Positions 61,935 through 64,000 of a stretch of DNA of 64,000 nucleotides are shown here, piece by piece. Source of the stretch: Anodontia alba (lineage: Eukaryota; Mollusca; Bivalvia; Lucinida; Lucinidae); NCBI GenBank assembly GCA_964016985.1, contig OZ024823.1, positions 25,570,095 through 25,634,094 of the forward strand, read 5' to 3'. Below the pieces are notes generated by a model that had not been told where the DNA came from, ran no database searches, and was given only the letters and a program-made list of their open reading frames with translations. Each line of letters opens with the position of its first letter. The first letter of the stretch is position 1. Made by a program: the position numbers and the translations under genes.

Positions 61935-61972
61935 GGGTTGGGGAGCGGGGTAGGGGGAGGGGGAGCGATGGT
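61935..61972 (+). repeat. G-rich tract
   Basis: GGGTTGGGGAGCGGGGTAGG then GGGAGGGGG; quadruplex-capable. Confidence 0.6.
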
Positions 61973-62169
61973 TGTTGAAAGGGGTCGTTCATGACATTCT
62001 TCTGTAACAAAGTGATCAGGATGATCTTGACGTGACCTTTGGCTTTTGCATCTACTCAGAGGCATCTTGTTATCTAATATAAAATAATACGGTTACCTAT
62101 CTGCATCTTCGAGTTACGGATTATATCCATCGTTATGCTGAATCGTATTGTATAAATTGTTCGTGGTCA

Positions 62170-62400
62170 ATGTGGTCGCTCAGGTACATTATCTCTGCGT
62201 CTTACAAAAGCAGGTCTTTGCGTCTCTATACAACCGTCAAAAGCCCAGAACAGCCTGTGTGTCCGCGCAATCTGACCAAGCCATGGCATTCGCCTTTCGT
62301 GAGAAATGTCTGTGCCTTATTTTATCAACCGAAAAGCGAAGAGACGCATGGTAATCTGGGCCTTAGCTGTTCGCACAGATACGAGAAGGGCTATTTTTAT
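62170..62400. other. Possible GCGC-related relic
   Basis: AAAAGCCCAGAACAGCCTGT, GTCCGCGCAATCTGACCAAG and GGTAATCTGGGCCTTAGCTG then TTCGCAC look like the separated arms of a GCGC-b hairpin with about 90 bp between them. Confidence 0.4.
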
Positions 62401-62549
62401 GTGATATTGCTTATATAATCACTATCCTTCGTTTGGGTACTGCTTATCGGACTCCCACCGTTCAAAGCATTCTGTAAACCATCTTTACTTCCTAGCAAGA
62501 ACAGTCCGCATTTGGCCTAGTCCTTGAAGGTCACTTTTCACCACAATTA

Positions 62550-62888
62550 AAGGCGTGTTGATATATTTGGTAGATTTTCTGCCATTTTTGACGAGGGAGA
62601 TAACTTTTGTGATTTCCTGTTCGTTTTCTTGTACACCAATCCCTTTCTGAAAAAGGGTCTACTCTAAAAGGAAAGAATTATTCCCAAGAGAAGACATGTT
62701 TTGTGACTTCCGGTTAGCCTTCTTGTACACTGATCCCCTTCTGAAAAGGGGTCTACTCTAAAAGGAAAGAATTTGCTCCCAAGGGGAGCAAATTCTTTCC
62801 TTTTAGAGTATACCCCTTTTCAAAAGGGAGCAAATATAATTTTCACAGAGTTGACTCCCCTCCCTTGACGTGTATCCATTCCACTCAA
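62550..62888 (+). mobile_element. GGAGC-family element with duplicated module
   Basis: GTTGATATATTTGGTAGATT to TGACGTGTATCCATTCCACT. The block TTGTACACYRATCCC...GGTCTACTCTAAAAGGAAAG occurs twice (about 62,631-62,680 and 62,723-62,770); the second has the perfect hairpin AATTTGCTCCCAAG / GGGGAGCAAATT. Confidence 0.8.
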
Positions 62889-63152
62889 ATAGTTCCTTAT
62901 TGTGTGCGTAGAGTCATTGTAATTTCAATTAGACATAGCGCTTATAGAATTGACTGCAGACCTATAGTTTTAGCCATTAGTCTAGTAGGTATTCCCGGGG
63001 GCCATACAGCATAATCTGTCACGGATAGGATCTACCGTCTGCTTGCAGTTGCCTATCTGTGAAACTAGTTCCATGTCCCAGAAAATAAATAGCATCAATA
63101 AAATGCTGCCTTAAACCATTATCATTTTTTTTTTTTTTTTTTTTTTTCGTCT

Positions 63153-63185
<33 letters not shown>

Positions 63186-63550
63186 CCAGCGGACAAACTA
63201 CTTTGCGCTTTGCGATGTATTTAATTTCCTTGTGTTTTCCTGAAGATCGTTTGAGAAATATCAATTCAGAAATTACCAAACAATGCAGAAGAGTATTGGC
63301 GTCACTAGTCTAAGCACTCTAGAATCACAGTTTATTAAGCATTCGATAAACAATGAAAGGCCAAATTATTTCTGCATTTCATGAATGTTTATGGACCGCG
63401 GTTCATGCCAGTGCTGATAACTTCGATTTTTAATTTACATAAGCCAATTATTGCATGGAAATAGAGTAAACAAATCAAGGCTTTTTTTCTGCCATATTCA
63501 GAATAGGACGCAGATTATTAATAGTCCGTATACTTCAAACCAATTTTCCA
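62889..63550. other. Unassigned stretch with long T run
   Basis: T/CT run at 63,126-63,186; no gene recognised. Confidence 0.5.
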
Positions 63551-63554
63551 GTTA

Positions 63555-63825
63555 CATCACGAAAACACGCCTGTATAATTTTGACCCCCTTAAACCCCAC
63601 TTTTATACAGTAAAACTATAACCATATACATTATTTTTCTTATTTTGCTAAAACATAGAATGTGGGTATTCGTTAGAACCGCATCGCCGAGGCGGTTCTA
63701 ACGAATACCCACAGTCTATGTTTTGAGCAGAAATATGAAAAATATCAGAATCTTTATCTGAAAAATTTCCGTTTCTGGTTGTAAAATTTTCAATATACTT
63801 GATGAATAGGCGTGTTTTCGTAATG
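63555..63825 (+). mobile_element. PAL-A copy 16
   Basis: Full length; hairpin carries paired changes (GGGTATTCG with CGAATACCC). Right arm has an extra GATG near 63,801. Confidence 0.85.
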
Positions 63826-63867
63826 GAAAAAAGGTACCTTATTTAACTGAGTATTCACACACACAGG

Positions 63868-63950
63868 CCTCAGCAAACTGTACAGACCTAGATCAGAAGC
63901 CACAGAACGCGGCGTCCGATCTGGGTCTACATTCCTTGCCATTCATCCAA
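63868..63950. mobile_element. TTAA-2 core, eroded
   Basis: CAGCAAACTGTACAGACCTA to GATCTGGGTCTACATTCC; apex AGCCACAGAACGCGGCG no longer pairs fully. Confidence 0.55.
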
Positions 63951-64000
63951 CAGGGTTTAGATACATTAAAGGTAGCATGGACTGGTTCAAATCCTAGCAC

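Noticed and set aside
4300..63720. CRISPR-like recurring palindromes
   Set aside because: Copies are kilobases apart, embedded in transposon-like units with terminal inverted repeats, without regular spacers; the genome is eukaryotic.
63965..64000. tRNA B-box-like GGTTCAAATCC near the window edge
   Set aside because: No A box at suitable distance upstream and the window ends before the acceptor stem could be judged.

Overview
The window looks like repeat-dense, AT-rich intergenic or intronic DNA from an animal, most likely a bivalve mollusc. That assignment is inference. It rests on the retroelement types (a DIRS-type element with a CCCH finger in its gag, and an APE-type LINE carrying a 2A-like motif), on tRNA-derived SINE remnants, and on short palindromic elements of a kind I associate from memory with clam genomes. 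No prokaryotic gene organisation, CRISPR array or rRNA is present. Almost every open frame outside the two retrotransposons is a chance reading of a repeat.

Layout. 1-4.2 kb: a damaged DIRS-type tyrosine-recombinase retrotransposon on the plus strand, with gag (SAM-like region plus CCCH finger), a canonical -1 slippery heptamer, RT-RNase H, and tyrosine recombinase. 4.2-30.5 kb: no convincing gene, but dense non-autonomous elements, a 360-bp palindrome at 15 kb and SINE-like pieces at 18.9 and 26.6 kb. 30.5-34.5 kb: an intact-looking 1146-codon LINE ORF on the minus strand (2A-like motif, endonuclease, reverse transcriptase, C-terminal Cys/His knuckle). 35.2-36.5 kb: a satellite-like array of about 120-bp monomers arranged in a 370-bp three-monomer higher-order repeat. 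37.7-44.6 kb: several copies of one about 500-bp repeat in both orientations, a LINE 3' end with an ACTT tail, and nested insertions. 44.6-64 kb: more palindromic elements, a 34-bp minisatellite at 56.3-57.3 kb, and one 294-bp open exon-like stretch ending in a consensus splice donor (59,749-60,042), the only candidate host exon I would defend.

Repeat families (labels are mine). PAL-A: about 280 bp, ends CAT(C/T)ACGAAAACA..., 16 copies. PAL-B, PAL-C and PAL-D: ends CAGT..., flanked by TA, pogo/Tc1-like. TTAA-1 and TTAA-2: ends TTAAC..., piggyBac-like. GCGC: ends resembling CGGACATGTGCGCCC. GGAGC: about 270-340 bp. ACGTTG: about 100 bp. LR: about 500 bp or more. Nearly all the short families are built around a long central inverted repeat. 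The most interesting pattern is that families with unrelated ends share related hairpin cores (PAL-A/B/D; TTAA-2/GCGC; PAL-C/GGAGC), and that one such core appears to have been amplified into the satellite array at 35-36.5 kb.

The autonomous retroelements here do not encode a DNA transposase, so the short elements must have been mobilised in trans by genes outside the window.
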